Shown: in pieces, positions 34,813 through 42,448 of the stretch
How positions within the stretch are numbered: the first letter of the stretch is position 1
Layout of the letters: every line of letters starts with the position of its first letter
Origin: Bradyrhizobium sp. AUGA SZCCT0158
GTDB lineage: Bacteria; Pseudomonadota; Alphaproteobacteria; Rhizobiales; Xanthobacteraceae
Length of the DNA stretch: 64,000 nucleotides
Direction: 5' to 3'
NCBI RefSeq assembly: GCF_018130065.1
Contig: NZ_JAFCME010000010.1
Location: 124,001 to 188,000 of the forward strand
The notes under the pieces: generated by a model
What the model was told of the DNA's origin: nothing
What the model saw: the letters and a program-made list of their open reading frames with translations, nothing else
Database searches by the model: none
Program-made: the position numbers and the translations under genes

Positions 34813-35946
34813 ATGGAGCCCGCCTTGAGGACGTTGTTTCTCCTGCCCGTCATCGCCTGCTTCGCCAGTGGCCCCGCAGCCCCTCAAGCGCCCTTCGCGC
34901 GTCACGCCGGCCAACCCGATTACGTGGTCACCATGGCCTGGAACTCCTGGGGCAAGTCCGGGCAGCGGACCGTGACCTATCACGGCAAGTGGAAGCGCAT
35001 CGATCAAGGCGGCACGTCCGCCTATATCTCCGCGAGCGACGCCGTGCGTGTAGGCATTGACGATAACGCCCGATCCATCTCATTCGCGCACGGTCGCAAA
35101 CCGAGTCGTCGCCGCAACGATGAACCTCGCAATACTGGCGAGCGGCAGACATATCTGGATGAAAGCTGCACCGTGTGGAACGTCTCGCGCCCCATTGACG
35201 AGCGTTCCAGGCACGGAGTCACCCATCTGAGTTGCATCACCGACCACGGCATCGAACTATGGTCGAAGAGCGTCGATGGGAAAGGCGAAGTGGCGGGTTC
35301 GGCTGAAGCCACCAGTATTGTACGCCGACCTGTCAGCCCGGAAGAAGTGCAGCCGCCACGCACACTTCTGGCATTGGATTGGTGGGATCAGAATCCACCG
35401 ACGTCAGGCGCGAAATCGATCCCCGATCACGAGGTGGTCATGGAATTCTCCGACGGCACCGCCGGGGCGGAAAAAGCGATCCGCACCACGCGTCGTCATG
35501 GTGCCTGGGAATATCTGGACGAAAAAGTCAACCACTTCCGACGCAGCGTCAGGATCACGCACGATTCTCGCAGCTTCCGTCTGCAATATACTCATGCTGA
35601 TGGTCACCCACATGAGGAGCTCCGCTTGGCAAGACACGAGCACGCACAATCAGAAGCCTCTACACTTACTCCCGAGCAAGCGAAAGCGATCGAGCCAAAG
35701 GATCTGGAGCGTTCCGAAACGGTCCTTGGTGAAACATGCCGATGGTTCGGCATACACATGCATGACGCGAGCCACCTTATTTGTCTGACAAGCGATGGCA
35801 TTTTGCTGAAGGAAAGTCTCTCCGGCAGAAGTAGAACCGACGAACGAAGCTGGACCGCGATCCGCCTGTCTCGGCGCCCGATCAGTCTCGACGAGATAAA
35901 GCCGCCGGCTGAACTGCTCGATCCGCAGCGCTGGGGCATCGAATAG
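34813..35946 (+). CDS. Exported hypothetical protein with duplicated domain
   Basis: 377 residues from ATG 34813, beginning with a signal peptide (MEPALRTLFLLPVIACFASG). The mature protein contains two related units, about 36-190 and 205-374. Each runs D-(Y/H)-x-V-V-x-(M), a Gly/Arg-rich strand region, a Cys (119, 309) before W, then H-L-x-C (141, 324) T-x-(D/H)-(G)-I-x-L, and finally RRP-(V/I)-S-x-(E/D)-E-x-x-PP. The cysteines probably pair within each unit. Codon use is somewhat more AT-rich than neighbours. No database family is recognised. Confidence 0.68.
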   Translation: MEPALRTLFLLPVIACFASGPAAPQAPFARHAGQPDYVVTMAWNSWGKSGQRTVTYHGKWKRIDQGGTSAYISASDAVRVGIDDNARSISFAHGRKPSRRRNDEPRNTGERQTYLDESCTVWNVSRPIDERSRHGVTHLSCITDHGIELWSKSVDGKGEVAGSAEATSIVRRPVSPEEVQPPRTLLALDWWDQNPPTSGAKSIPDHEVVMEFSDGTAGAEKAIRTTRRHGAWEYLDEKVNHFRRSVRITHDSRSFRLQYTHADGHPHEELRLARHEHAQSEASTLTPEQAKAIEPKDLERSETVLGETCRWFGIHMHDASHLICLTSDGILLKESLSGRSRTDERSWTAIRLSRRPISLDEIKPPAELLDPQRWGIE

Positions 35947-35970
35947 CGGCGAACGGTCGTTTCGTAGCAG

Positions 35971-36237
35971 CTACCGAATTCGCCCCGTCAGACGCAGCAC
36001 GAAAATCAGCACTTCGGCGACCGCCTTGTAGAGCTCTTCCGGGATTTCGTCGCCGATCTCGACATGCGACAGCGCGCCCGCCAGCACCTCGTTCTCCTCG
36101 ATCGGGATGTCGTGGGCCTTGGCGAGCTCGATGATTTTGGCGCCGATGGTGCCCTTGCCCTTGGCGACGACGCGCGGCGCGCCCTTTTTGTCGTAGTGCA
36201 GCGCGACCGCGAGCTGGTTGCGGACCTCGACGCTCAT
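35971..36237 (-). CDS. Free-standing FlhB C-terminal-like protein (FlhX/EscU-type)
   Basis: An 88-residue protein starting MSVEVRNQLAVALHYDKKGAPRVVAKGKG. It aligns to the cytoplasmic domain of FlhB/YscU immediately after the NPTH autocleavage site; where FlhB reads NPTHYAVAL, this begins VRNQLAVAL. GAKIIELAKAHDIPIEENEVLAGAL and GDEIPEELYKAVAEVLIFVLRL complete the fold. Its ATG overlaps the FliK-like stop as ATGA. It is likely a substrate-specificity switch partner acting with that FliK-like protein in the cytoplasm. Confidence 0.88.
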   Translation of the reverse strand: MSVEVRNQLAVALHYDKKGAPRVVAKGKGTIGAKIIELAKAHDIPIEENEVLAGALSHVEIGDEIPEELYKAVAEVLIFVLRLTGRIR

Positions 36238-37814
36238 AGCGCGCGGTCCAGGAAATGCCCGGCCTTGGCAGGGGCGGCCTGCGGCGGCGCGCCGTCGCGG
36301 ATCACGATCTCGCCGGGCTGCAGTTCGGCCCTGGTGAGCGCCTGGCTCAATTCTGATGCACCGGCGCGCAGCTGCGCGGCGGTGGCGGGACGTTCCGCCC
36401 ACATCCGCACGGAGGTCTTTTCGCCAACCAGTGACACCAGCGCATGGATCGGACCGGTCGGCTCGACATCGAGCGAAAACCGCGCCCGCCACACCTGCTT
36501 GGCGGCCTCGACCTCGGCGGCAGCACCGTCGCGGGCAATCTCGAACTGCGCCATCGCCGTGCCCTGCGGCGTCACGAACGGGATTTCGAAATTCCAGCGC
36601 GGCGTCGTTGCGTCGACCTTCGGGCCTGTAACATCGATGCGGTCCGGCAGCGAGGCGACCTGCAGCAGGGTCTGCCGCGCAATCGCCGCATCGGTGTCGT
36701 CGAGCAGATGATGCGCGGTGGTGGCAAGCGGCGCGTCCGGCGCGAGCGAGGGTAACGCGACCGGCTGGGCCGTCGGCGAGGCGCCGCGAAACGGCGGCGG
36801 CGGCGTATTGGTGTGAACGGTGACATCGTCGCCGGGCGCCGCCTTCGATAGTGTTGCCGATCGCGCGGGCGTGCCGAATTGCTGCAGCGCTTCCTGCAGC
36901 AGGTTCATGGTCGCGCCCGCGCTCGGTCCGGAGTTAAGCGCCTGGGCGAGAGCGCCCTGCAGGCCACCGCGCGTTTGGGCAATCTCCTGAGCCACAGGCA
37001 GCCGCGCCTGCGGCAGCAGGATTTCGTGGACGTCGAGATCGGGAGCCACAGACGGTACGAGGCCGGGGGCGGCATTCGGCAAACCGGCCTGGGCCGGCGC
37101 CGCCTTCGTAGCCACCGCTGCATCCCCGCCGAGCGCCGATTGCAGCGTCTGGCGCAGCACGATCAGCGCGGCCTTGAGATCGGGCGCGCCTGATGACGGC
37201 ACCGCGCCCGAGGCCAGCGACGCCTCGAGGAAAATCCCGGATTTCTGAAACGCGGTCTTGATGTCGGCGCCGTCGAGATTTTGGTCGAGGCTGGTCTGTT
37301 GCGCCAGCACCTGCGCAATCGCCGCTTGCAATTTCGGCGGCAGGTTGGCGGATGATACCGCGGCGCCGAGATTGGCGAATAATGGCGCGAGACTGTCCTG
37401 CTCGGTCGCCGCACTTTGCGCCGCGACCGACACCGCCGCGCGTTCCAGCGGCGTCAGGACGTTTTTGGAGGGGGCTACGATTGTCGGTCGGTTGGCCGCC
37501 GCGTCGACCATCGCCTGCGGCGACAGCGTGACGGCATCATTGGCGACGCCGCCCTGCCCGACCAGTGCAAGCCTTATCCCGTCCTTGGTCTGCGACACGG
37601 CGAGTTGCAGCGACTGCCCCGCCTGCAGCGGAATTTCGGTGGCGACATCGATGGAGAGCGCAGCGATCGCGATCCGCACCAGATTGGCGTCGAGAACCTT
37701 CAGGACCTGCGCGTTGACCACGCTGCCTTGCGCCAGCACGAGCTCGGGCGCCACGCCGCCGACCTCTTGGGCGGCCAGCACCGGAAGCACGGAATTGTTG
37801 ATAGAGATCGCCAT
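36234..37814 (-). CDS. FliK-like flagellar hook-length control protein
   Basis: A 526-residue protein with an extended Ala/Gln/Pro-rich N-terminal and central region and a compact C-terminal domain from about residue 410. That domain contains FEIPFVTPQGTAMAQFEIARDG, VWRARFSLDVEPTGPIHALVSLVGEKTSVRMWAERPATAAQLRAG and the Glu-Leu-rich end, the conserved FliK C-terminal fold that meets FlhB. Expected role is measuring hook length and triggering the switch to late export. No other flagellar gene is in the window except the coupled FlhB-like gene. Confidence 0.82.
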   Translation of the reverse strand: MAISINNSVLPVLAAQEVGGVAPELVLAQGSVVNAQVLKVLDANLVRIAIAALSIDVATEIPLQAGQSLQLAVSQTKDGIRLALVGQGGVANDAVTLSPQAMVDAAANRPTIVAPSKNVLTPLERAAVSVAAQSAATEQDSLAPLFANLGAAVSSANLPPKLQAAIAQVLAQQTSLDQNLDGADIKTAFQKSGIFLEASLASGAVPSSGAPDLKAALIVLRQTLQSALGGDAAVATKAAPAQAGLPNAAPGLVPSVAPDLDVHEILLPQARLPVAQEIAQTRGGLQGALAQALNSGPSAGATMNLLQEALQQFGTPARSATLSKAAPGDDVTVHTNTPPPPFRGASPTAQPVALPSLAPDAPLATTAHHLLDDTDAAIARQTLLQVASLPDRIDVTGPKVDATTPRWNFEIPFVTPQGTAMAQFEIARDGAAAEVEAAKQVWRARFSLDVEPTGPIHALVSLVGEKTSVRMWAERPATAAQLRAGASELSQALTRAELQPGEIVIRDGAPPQAAPAKAGHFLDRAL

Positions 37815-37883
37815 ATCAGAGGTCTCGGCCAGGGCATCAGGCTACCCCGGCGTCGTAAACCTCTCGTTAACCGACCACCCGAT

Positions 37884-38660
37884 TCAAGGCTTCAAGGCCT
37901 TCAGAATGGTGACCGCGGCGGTGAAATCAACCAGCCGGGCCGCCCTGCGGGCGGCGACCTCCTCGTCGAGGCCCCATTTTTCGATGTTCCAGTCCTCATC
38001 GACATGGGCGGCGGCCCAGACCTCTTCGGCGTTGCGCACGCCGTGGAAGAGCGCCAGCGCCAGCAGCGCCGAGCCGGTCAGTGTCGTCACCACATGCAGC
38101 GCCGCGACCGACCAGGGATCGGTTGGGAATACCGCGCGCGCCGCCTTGATCGCCGGCTCCGGCTGGGTGACGTGCACGATCCCCTCGGCCAGCATGAAAT
38201 GGGCGCCGAGTTCGTTCGCCGCCCAGAACACCACGGGATCCCAATGCGCGGCTTCTTTTGCGACCAGCGCTTCGGGATGGCCAGCGCGATAGAACAGCAA
38301 ATCGGTGCCGAGATATTTTTCGACGTCGTCGGCCACCGCATCGACGCGATCGATGACGCCTTCCCCGACGCTGTTGGCAAAGCGCGTCAGCGGCATGGTC
38401 AGGGGGTTGATGGTTTCGACCTGCGCATTCCATTCCGCCGCGATCGCCTCCGCAATAACAGCGTTGGGCGTGACGACATGGCGGCCGGAGGGCGTGCGGA
38501 TCGGCTTGCCGTCGAGCGTGACCGTAAAGCCGCCATCCGCCTCGCCGACGCCGGCACTGGCGTAAAAGCGCTTGCGTTGTGGCACGCGGGTCGCGCGCCG
38601 CACCGCCTCCTCCGGGTCGAACGGAGACTGGCCGGCAACTTCATCGAATAATTCACGCAT
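37884..38660 (-). CDS. ATP12 family F1-ATPase assembly chaperone
   Basis: A 258-residue member of the ATP12 family. RKRFYASAGV and FTVTLDGKPIRTPSGRHVVTPN form the N-terminal beta region, and AIAAEWNAQVETINPLTMPLTRFANSVGEGV, VEKYLGTDLLFYRA and the Trp-rich WDPVVFWAANELG form the helical part. It helps assemble the alpha and beta subunits of F1 ATP synthase in mitochondria and alphaproteobacteria. The gene stands alone here. Confidence 0.93.
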   Translation of the reverse strand: MRELFDEVAGQSPFDPEEAVRRATRVPQRKRFYASAGVGEADGGFTVTLDGKPIRTPSGRHVVTPNAVIAEAIAAEWNAQVETINPLTMPLTRFANSVGEGVIDRVDAVADDVEKYLGTDLLFYRAGHPEALVAKEAAHWDPVVFWAANELGAHFMLAEGIVHVTQPEPAIKAARAVFPTDPWSVAALHVVTTLTGSALLALALFHGVRNAEEVWAAAHVDEDWNIEKWGLDEEVAARRAARLVDFTAAVTILKALKP

Positions 38661-38801
38661 CCGCGCCTTATAGCGCTTTTGGGCGAAATGGACACCGCTT
38701 CACGCCAAAAAACGCTTCAATTCGAGCCGTGTGCAAGGCTTTCGCCTGATGTCATTTGCCGCCAAAATGGGCCCGGTGAAACCAAGAAAGGTCCGCGAGC
38801 C

Positions 38802-39249
38802 GTGAAACTCCTTGCTGCGATCCTGATTTCGATGGCTGTTCTCGCCGCCCTGCCCGCACAAGCCGGGTTCCGCACCCCGGAATCCCTGGTCCGCAACGTC
38901 TACGCCTATTACGGCAAGGGCTCGTCAGACCTGTCGAAGGGATTGCCGCGCAGCGCCGAGATCGCGGAACAGTTTTTCGATCGCAGTCTGCGAAGCGCGT
39001 GGATCGCCCCGCGCGAGGCGCCGTACGATTTCATGGTACAAAGCCCGACCTGGAAAATCGGCCCGGTCTCGACCAAAATCCTGCGCACGGAATCGGGCAA
39101 GACCTATGTCACCGCCAGCTTCAACAATAACGGCCGCGCGATCACGCTGAACTTCATCGCCGTCAAGGGGCCTGACGGCTGGGTGATTTCGGACATCGAA
39201 AGCCCGCAAGATTCCTTGCGGGCTGTTTCTCGCGCAGTTCAAGCGCTGA
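38802..39249 (+). CDS. DUF3828-like exported protein, apparent C-terminal frameshift
   Basis: GTG at 38802 begins a signal peptide (MKLLAAILISMAVLAALPAQ). The mature part has SLVRNVYAYYGKG and a helical-beta DUF3828-type pattern (WIAPREAPYDFMVQSPTWKIGPV) ending DGWVISDIESPQDSLR. In the open frame it then runs on antisense through the neighbouring pseudouridine synthase gene to 39545. Removing one G from the GGG at 39220-39222 gives DSLRLFLAQFKR and a stop at 39247-39249, a natural end. This is either a real frameshift or a base-call error. Confidence 0.72.
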
Positions 39250-39257
39250 CGGAGACG

Positions 39258-40457
39258 CTACTCCTCCGGCGCGTTCTCGATCGGATCGAAGCGGTCGGCC
39301 TCGAGGCCGAGCAGATTCCAGGACTGCAGCATGTGCGGCGGCAGCGGCGCGGTCGCGTCGATCACGCCACCGCGCGGATGCGGGATCACGATCCGGCGCG
39401 CCAAAAGATGCAGGCGGTTCTGGATGCCGCCCGGCAGGTCCCAGTTTTCCTTGTTGAAGTATTTGGGATCGCCGACGATGGCATGGTCGATATGCGCCAT
39501 ATGCGCGCGCAATTGATGGGTGCGCCCCGTCACCGGCTTCAGTGACACCCAGGCGAGTTTCTGCGCCGAGGTCTCGACCACGGCGTAATAGGTCACCGCG
39601 TGGCTGGCGCCTTCATCGCCATGCTTGGCGATCCGCATGATGGTGTCGTCCTCGCTCTCTTCCTTGGCGAGATAGGTCGAGATGCGGCCCTGCTTCGGCT
39701 TCGGGACGCCCGCCACCATCGCCCAGTAGATTTTTCGCGCCGAGCGATGGCGGAACGATCCGGTCAGCGCGGTGGCGGCAAAGCGCGTTTTCGCAATCAG
39801 GAGACAGCCCGACGTTTCGCGGTCCAGCCGGTGCACCAGCCTTGGTTTTTGCCCCTTGGCGTCGCGCATCACTTCGAGCATGTCGTCGACATTGCGCGTG
39901 ATGCCGGAGCCGCCCTGCACCGCAAGCCCTGCTGGCTTGTTCAGCACCATGACGTCGGCGTCCTCGAACAGGATCATGTCCTTGAGCGCCTGCAGCGTCT
40001 TGGTCGCGGCTTCCGAGAGCGTGCCGCCGACCTTCGGCGTATCGAGCTTGAGCGGCGGAATCCGGATGCTCTGCCCCTCCTCGATCCGGTCCTTGCTGTC
40101 GGCGCGCTTGCCGTTGACGCGCAGCTCGCCTTTGCGGACGATGCGCTGGATGTGGGAGAACGACAGGCCGGGAAAGCGCGCCTCGAGGAAGCGGTCGACG
40201 CGCATGTTGTTCTCGTCCGCGGTCACGACCACGGTCTGGACCTTGGTCGGCAACGGCGGCGGCTCGGCGACGATCTTCTCAGGCTCGGGAACGTAAGGCG
40301 CCGGTTTCGGCGCGCGGGGCGCCGACGCGGAAAAACGCGCCGGCGGCTTGCCGCCCGGACGATGGGCCGGCCGCTCGGCTTTCGAGCCCCGATAGGGACG
40401 CGCGCCCTTGGGACGGTCGCCCGCCGGACGGAGAGGTTTTTTGACGCGACGGCTCAT
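39258..40457 (-). CDS. RluA family 23S rRNA pseudouridine synthase
   Basis: A 399-residue protein. Residues 1-75 are a basic Pro/Arg/Lys extension, followed by an S4 RNA-binding domain at about 85-130 (MRVDRFLEARFPGLSFSHIQRIVRKGELRVNGKRA). The catalytic domain carries LNKPAGLAVQGGSG and H209-R-L-D212 in LVHRLDRETSG. Asp212 is the catalytic residue that isomerises uridine to pseudouridine in RNA. The exact target (RluC or RluD sites) is inferred from family order only. The basic extension is longer than in Escherichia coli enzymes. Confidence 0.92.
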   Translation of the reverse strand: MSRRVKKPLRPAGDRPKGARPYRGSKAERPAHRPGGKPPARFSASAPRAPKPAPYVPEPEKIVAEPPPLPTKVQTVVVTADENNMRVDRFLEARFPGLSFSHIQRIVRKGELRVNGKRADSKDRIEEGQSIRIPPLKLDTPKVGGTLSEAATKTLQALKDMILFEDADVMVLNKPAGLAVQGGSGITRNVDDMLEVMRDAKGQKPRLVHRLDRETSGCLLIAKTRFAATALTGSFRHRSARKIYWAMVAGVPKPKQGRISTYLAKEESEDDTIMRIAKHGDEGASHAVTYYAVVETSAQKLAWVSLKPVTGRTHQLRAHMAHIDHAIVGDPKYFNKENWDLPGGIQNRLHLLARRIVIPHPRGGVIDATAPLPPHMLQSWNLLGLEADRFDPIENAPEE

Positions 40458-40705
40458 GATTGGCTTGGCTCCGGATAAGGCCGTTGCCTAGCGCAAAAGC
40501 AGCGAATCGTCACGGTGAATCGGCCGTTTCGGGGAAAGTTGGCGCAAAACCCGGCCGATCCGGCTTCAATTTCCGCTGCATTTGCCTCGCGCCAAATCCA
40601 CCTGATAGTGGGTGTGGTGGGTCGCGTGCGGAAGCTTGTCCGACTGGCCGGCGGCCAGGCAGGCAGCGGCCGGATGATGGTTTGGAAGCAAACGGGAGTT
40701 GGGGA

Positions 40706-41659
40706 ATGAAATCGACGACATGGGCCGTGAAGCTGTTTCTGGCCGTGATCGCAGCCATCTGGGCGGGTTCGGCTCTCGCGCAGCAGCCGGCGATGTCGGA
40801 GGATCTGGCGTGGAAGCTGCTGGAACTCGGGCGCACCATTGACCCGCCCAAAACCGCCGCGCTCTACGCGCCGATGCAGCAAAAGGAGCCCTACGAGGGC
40901 ATCAAGACCGAGCGCGACGTCAAATACGGCGCGGCGGAGCGGCATCTGCTCGACGTGTTTACGCCGGACACCAATTCATCGGCGCGGCCGGTGCTGATCT
41001 TCATCCACGGCGGCGGCTTTGTTGCCGGCAACAAGCGCAACCCCGGCAGTCCTTTTTACGACAACATCATGCTGTGGGCGGTGAAGAACGGCTTCGTCGG
41101 CGTCAACGCCACCTACCGGCTGGCGCCGCAATTCGTGTATCCAGCCAGCGCCGAAGACCTTGCGTCCGTGGTGCTATGGGTGAGCGAAAAAATCCGCGAG
41201 CGTGGCGGCGATCCGGCGCGCGTCTTCCTGATGGGGCAATCCGCCGGCGCGGTGCATGTCGCCAACTACGTATCGCATCCCGAGCTTCACAAAGTGAAGG
41301 GCGGCGGCATCGCCGGCGCGATCATGGTCTCCGGCATCTACGACCTGACGGCATCGCCGGTCGGCGACGCCGAGATCACCTATTTCGGCTCCGATCCCTC
41401 GCGCTATGCCGAACGATCTTCACTGCGAGGCTTGCTGGAGACAAAGATTCCATTGATGGCCACTGCCGCCGAACTCGATCCACCGCGCTTCATCGAGCAA
41501 TACGAATTGCTGAAACAGGCCACCTGCAAAAGCGCCGAGGGGTGCGCGCGCGCCTTCATGCTGCCGCAGCACAGCCACATGTCGGAGGTCTACGCGATCA
41601 ACACCGCGGATACGCGGTTGACTGATGAGATTATGGAGTTTGTGAAGACGGGGAAGTAG
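40706..41659 (+). CDS. Exported carboxylesterase (HGGG alpha/beta hydrolase)
   Basis: A 317-residue protein from ATG 40706 with signal peptide (MKSTTWAVKLFLAVIAAIWA). The oxyanion hole is HGGG at 101-104 (FIHGGGFVAG), the nucleophile is Ser179 in GQSAGA, and the probable His is in LPQHSHMSEV near the C-terminus. The arrangement is that of hormone-sensitive lipase/carboxylesterase type enzymes. It probably hydrolyses esters in the periplasm. Two Cys near the C-terminus (CKSAEGCARAF) may form a disulfide. Confidence 0.88.
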   Translation: MKSTTWAVKLFLAVIAAIWAGSALAQQPAMSEDLAWKLLELGRTIDPPKTAALYAPMQQKEPYEGIKTERDVKYGAAERHLLDVFTPDTNSSARPVLIFIHGGGFVAGNKRNPGSPFYDNIMLWAVKNGFVGVNATYRLAPQFVYPASAEDLASVVLWVSEKIRERGGDPARVFLMGQSAGAVHVANYVSHPELHKVKGGGIAGAIMVSGIYDLTASPVGDAEITYFGSDPSRYAERSSLRGLLETKIPLMATAAELDPPRFIEQYELLKQATCKSAEGCARAFMLPQHSHMSEVYAINTADTRLTDEIMEFVKTGK

Positions 41660-41678
41660 CGACGCAACGGTCCGTTCA

Positions 41679-41969
41679 TTACGTCAGCTCAACACGCAAG
41701 GTGCGCCCAACGGCGTTCGCAGCGCGGCGCAACGTCTCGAGCGTCACGGACGGTGTGCCGGGATCCAACAGCCGGTCAAGCTGACGCCGGCTGGTTTTCA
41801 TCCGCTCTGCCATCGCACTCTTGGTAATGCCCTGCGCTTTCATCGCCTCCGCCAATTGCTCGGCGATGATCTCCTTGATTGCGCGTTCTTCGCACGCTCC
41901 AAGTACGCCCTGTTCGGCAAGGAATTCGTCGAACGTTTCTTCGCTCACGCGCGCTTTCTTCTTCACCAT
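41679..41969 (-). CDS. XRE-type antitoxin (HigA-like)
   Basis: A 96-residue protein (MVKKKARVSEETFDEFLAEQ) whose C-terminal half is a helix-turn-helix (AEAMKAQGITKSAMAERMKTSRRQLDRLLDPGTPSVTLETLRRAANAVG). Its ATG overlaps the toxin gene stop as TGATG. Antitoxins of this class bind the toxin and repress the operon; the palindrome at 42323-42344 is the likely operator. The frame is intact, unlike the toxin gene. Confidence 0.86.
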   Translation of the reverse strand: MVKKKARVSEETFDEFLAEQGVLGACEERAIKEIIAEQLAEAMKAQGITKSAMAERMKTSRRQLDRLLDPGTPSVTLETLRRAANAVGRTLRVELT

Positions 41970-42311
41970 CACGTCACCTCTCGTTTGCGCTTCAGCGCGA
42001 GCTCAATGTCTTGCTGCGGCGTCTTCTGCGTCTTCTTGATGAAGCCGTGCAAGAGGATCATGTGCCCGTCACCCATGCAGAAAATCACTCGCCCAATTCG
42101 GTTGCTGTCAAAATCGCTTCACACCTCCCACAAGCCGTGCCCAAGCGGAGCACAATGCCCGATGGGCCAGCCAAACTCCACTTTCTGAATGTCCTTGCCT
42201 ACCGTTTGACGGTCCCCGGAAGACAATTCCAAAATCCATTCCCGAACAGGATTGCGGCCCTGCTGGCTGATATAGAACCGAGCAGGCAGCTTTTTTTGTT
42301 CGGTCAATCAT
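41969..42311 (-). pseudogene. HigB/Gp49-like (RelE family) toxin, broken
   Basis: Conceptually MIDRTKKLPARFY, ISQQGRNPVREWILELS, GKDIQKVEFGWPIG, LGHGLWEV, then SDFDSNRIGRVIFCMGDG, HMILLHGFIKKTQKTPQQ and ALKRKREVT, the RelE/HigB fold. Two lesions are visible. The A7 run (plus-strand T7 at 42291-42297) shifts the frame from ATG at 42311; a TTG at 42307 would restore it. An in-frame TGA at 42119-42121 replaces the Arg that normally follows WEV. The catalytic C-terminal half therefore cannot be made without readthrough. Confidence 0.82.
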
Positions 42312-42322
42312 GTGGATTGCTC

Positions 42323-42344
42323 AATGTGCCATTTTTGGCACATT
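42323..42344. promoter_or_regulatory. Perfect palindrome, probable toxin-antitoxin operator
   Basis: AATGTGCCA and TGGCACATT flank TTTT, a perfect 9-bp inverted repeat. On the minus strand it fits between a TTGCAA (-35-like, 42346-42351) and a CACATT at 42323-42328 with 17 bases between. It lies about 15 bases upstream of the toxin start, which suits autorepression by the XRE antitoxin. Confidence 0.65.
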
Positions 42345-42371
42345 TTTGCAAGACCCCTTTTTCCGGCAGCG

Positions 42372-42420
42372 GCGTAGAATTCGTAGCCGGAGCCATCGAC
42401 TTCCGACTTCGTCAGCTTGG
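42372..42420 (-). other. Decayed fragment of the rarA 3' region
   Basis: About 49 bases are roughly 88 to 90 percent identical to 43326-43374 inside the 3' part of the rarA gene, both ending in TCAGCTTGGTCGGCGA. In rarA this encodes part of PTKLMKSEGYGSGYEY. The copy lies between the TPR gene stop and the toxin locus and is not in an open frame of any gene. Confidence 0.65.
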
Positions 42421-42448
42421 TCGGCGAAGCGACATCAGCGAACGACAC

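Noticed and set aside
41969..42307. Start at TTG 42307 with the TGA at 42119 read as a recoded codon
   Set aside because: No recoding signal such as a SECIS-like hairpin is visible; a simple nonsense change is the more economical reading.
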